DNA from: Saprospiraceae bacterium UBA6168
GTDB lineage: Bacteria; Bacteroidota; Bacteroidia; Chitinophagales; Saprospiraceae
NCBI GenBank assembly: GCA_002435785.1
Contig: DIUC01000035.1
Coordinates: forward strand, 26,957-90,956
Direction: 5' to 3'
Length of the DNA stretch: 64,000 nt
Part shown: positions 63,818-64,000 of the stretch, in pieces
Layout of the letters: the number at the start of each line of letters is the position of its first letter
Numbering within the stretch: the stretch's first letter is position 1
Made by a program: the position numbers and the translations under genes
Notes under the pieces: model-generated
The model's database searches: none
Told to the model about the DNA's origin: nothing
The model's input: only the letters and a program-made list of their open reading frames with translations

Positions 63818-64000
63818 AGCCTATCCAGCAAGAAATTGACTTTTTCGTCTAAAAGATGTTATTTTTTTTGCAGGTGTAAAAACCGCAAATTAACTTTCGG
63901 CCTTTAATAACCTCGGGCCAAAGTAGTGAACGACAATGACCCGATACAAATCCAATGAATCACCATGGTTAATCTTAAGCTCGACTTTAGCCAATTAAGC

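Noticed and set aside
63439..63852. 137-codon plus-strand frame over the 42-bp repeats
   Set aside because: Open frames on both strands result from the 42-bp period; flanking codons look non-coding.

Overview
The window reads as chromosomal DNA of a Bacteroidota bacterium, most like the Saprospiria/Chitinophagia side of the phylum. Reasons: a DUF4271 membrane gene beside a divergent hemD, a pheT - coiled-coil - zapA - rny block, a DAHP synthase/chorismate mutase fusion, PD40/OmpA and TolB-like outer-membrane proteins, a dihydroceramide (sphingolipid) gene set, almost no Shine-Dalgarno sequences, and promoter -7 boxes of the TAnnTTTG type. The bulk is moderately GC-rich housekeeping DNA with strong codon bias, which produces many long antisense shadow frames. 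No rRNA, tRNA, insertion sequence or CRISPR array was seen.

Layout. 1-6.5 kb (minus): truncated gcvT, a HEAT-repeat cyclophilin lipoprotein coupled to an NlpC/P60-like protein, and a class A penicillin-binding protein. 6.6-11.2 kb: dtd, a 21-bp repeat array, a cupin, a membrane glycosyltransferase overlapping an ECF sigma gene, and a second degenerate ECF42-like protein. 11.3-12.9 kb (minus): an SDR and an esterase. 13.1-16.4 kb: a three-gene cassette of ATP-grasp ligase, class I glutamine amidotransferase and circularly permuted ATP-grasp. 16.7-20.7 kb: hemD/DUF4271 and a two-component system. 20.7-28 kb: a gene-free stretch with DnaA-box-like sites, hemW, a NagZ-type GH3/beta-lactamase fusion and a PorE-like OmpA protein. 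28-32.7 kb: an unknown gene, a phosphoesterase, a methionine-type aminotransferase and fadD. 32.8-37.7 kb (minus): rny, a possible structured RNA, zapA, a coiled-coil gene and pheT. 38-46.8 kb: DAHP synthase/chorismate mutase, 1-Cys peroxiredoxin, an M16 peptidase, a sigma/anti-sigma/surface-protein operon and an MBL hydrolase. 47-50.6 kb: a giant TolB-like outer-membrane protein. 50.7-55.9 kb (minus): a sphingolipid locus (PAP2/Aur1-like, serine palmitoyltransferase, GNAT, extended SDR) carrying one intact toxin-antitoxin pair and one vapC relic. 56-61.3 kb: a CtpA-type peptidase, hmgA, recG. 61.3-62.8 kb: a strikingly AT-rich three-gene toxin/antitoxin/SecB-like chaperone module. The right end holds a small lipoprotein gene and a 42-bp tandem repeat.

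Three things stand out. (1) A family of imperfect hairpins, each built from several degenerate copies of its own short word, sits between stop and start codons and also inside coding sequences in frame. (2) The ATP-grasp/amidotransferase/permuted ATP-grasp cassette looks like an uncharacterised amide-forming pathway. (3) The AT-rich island fits a toxin-antitoxin-chaperone (TAC) system. Two intergenic arrays with a 21-bp (seven-codon) period are also notable. All function calls rest on motif recognition by eye; no database search was run.
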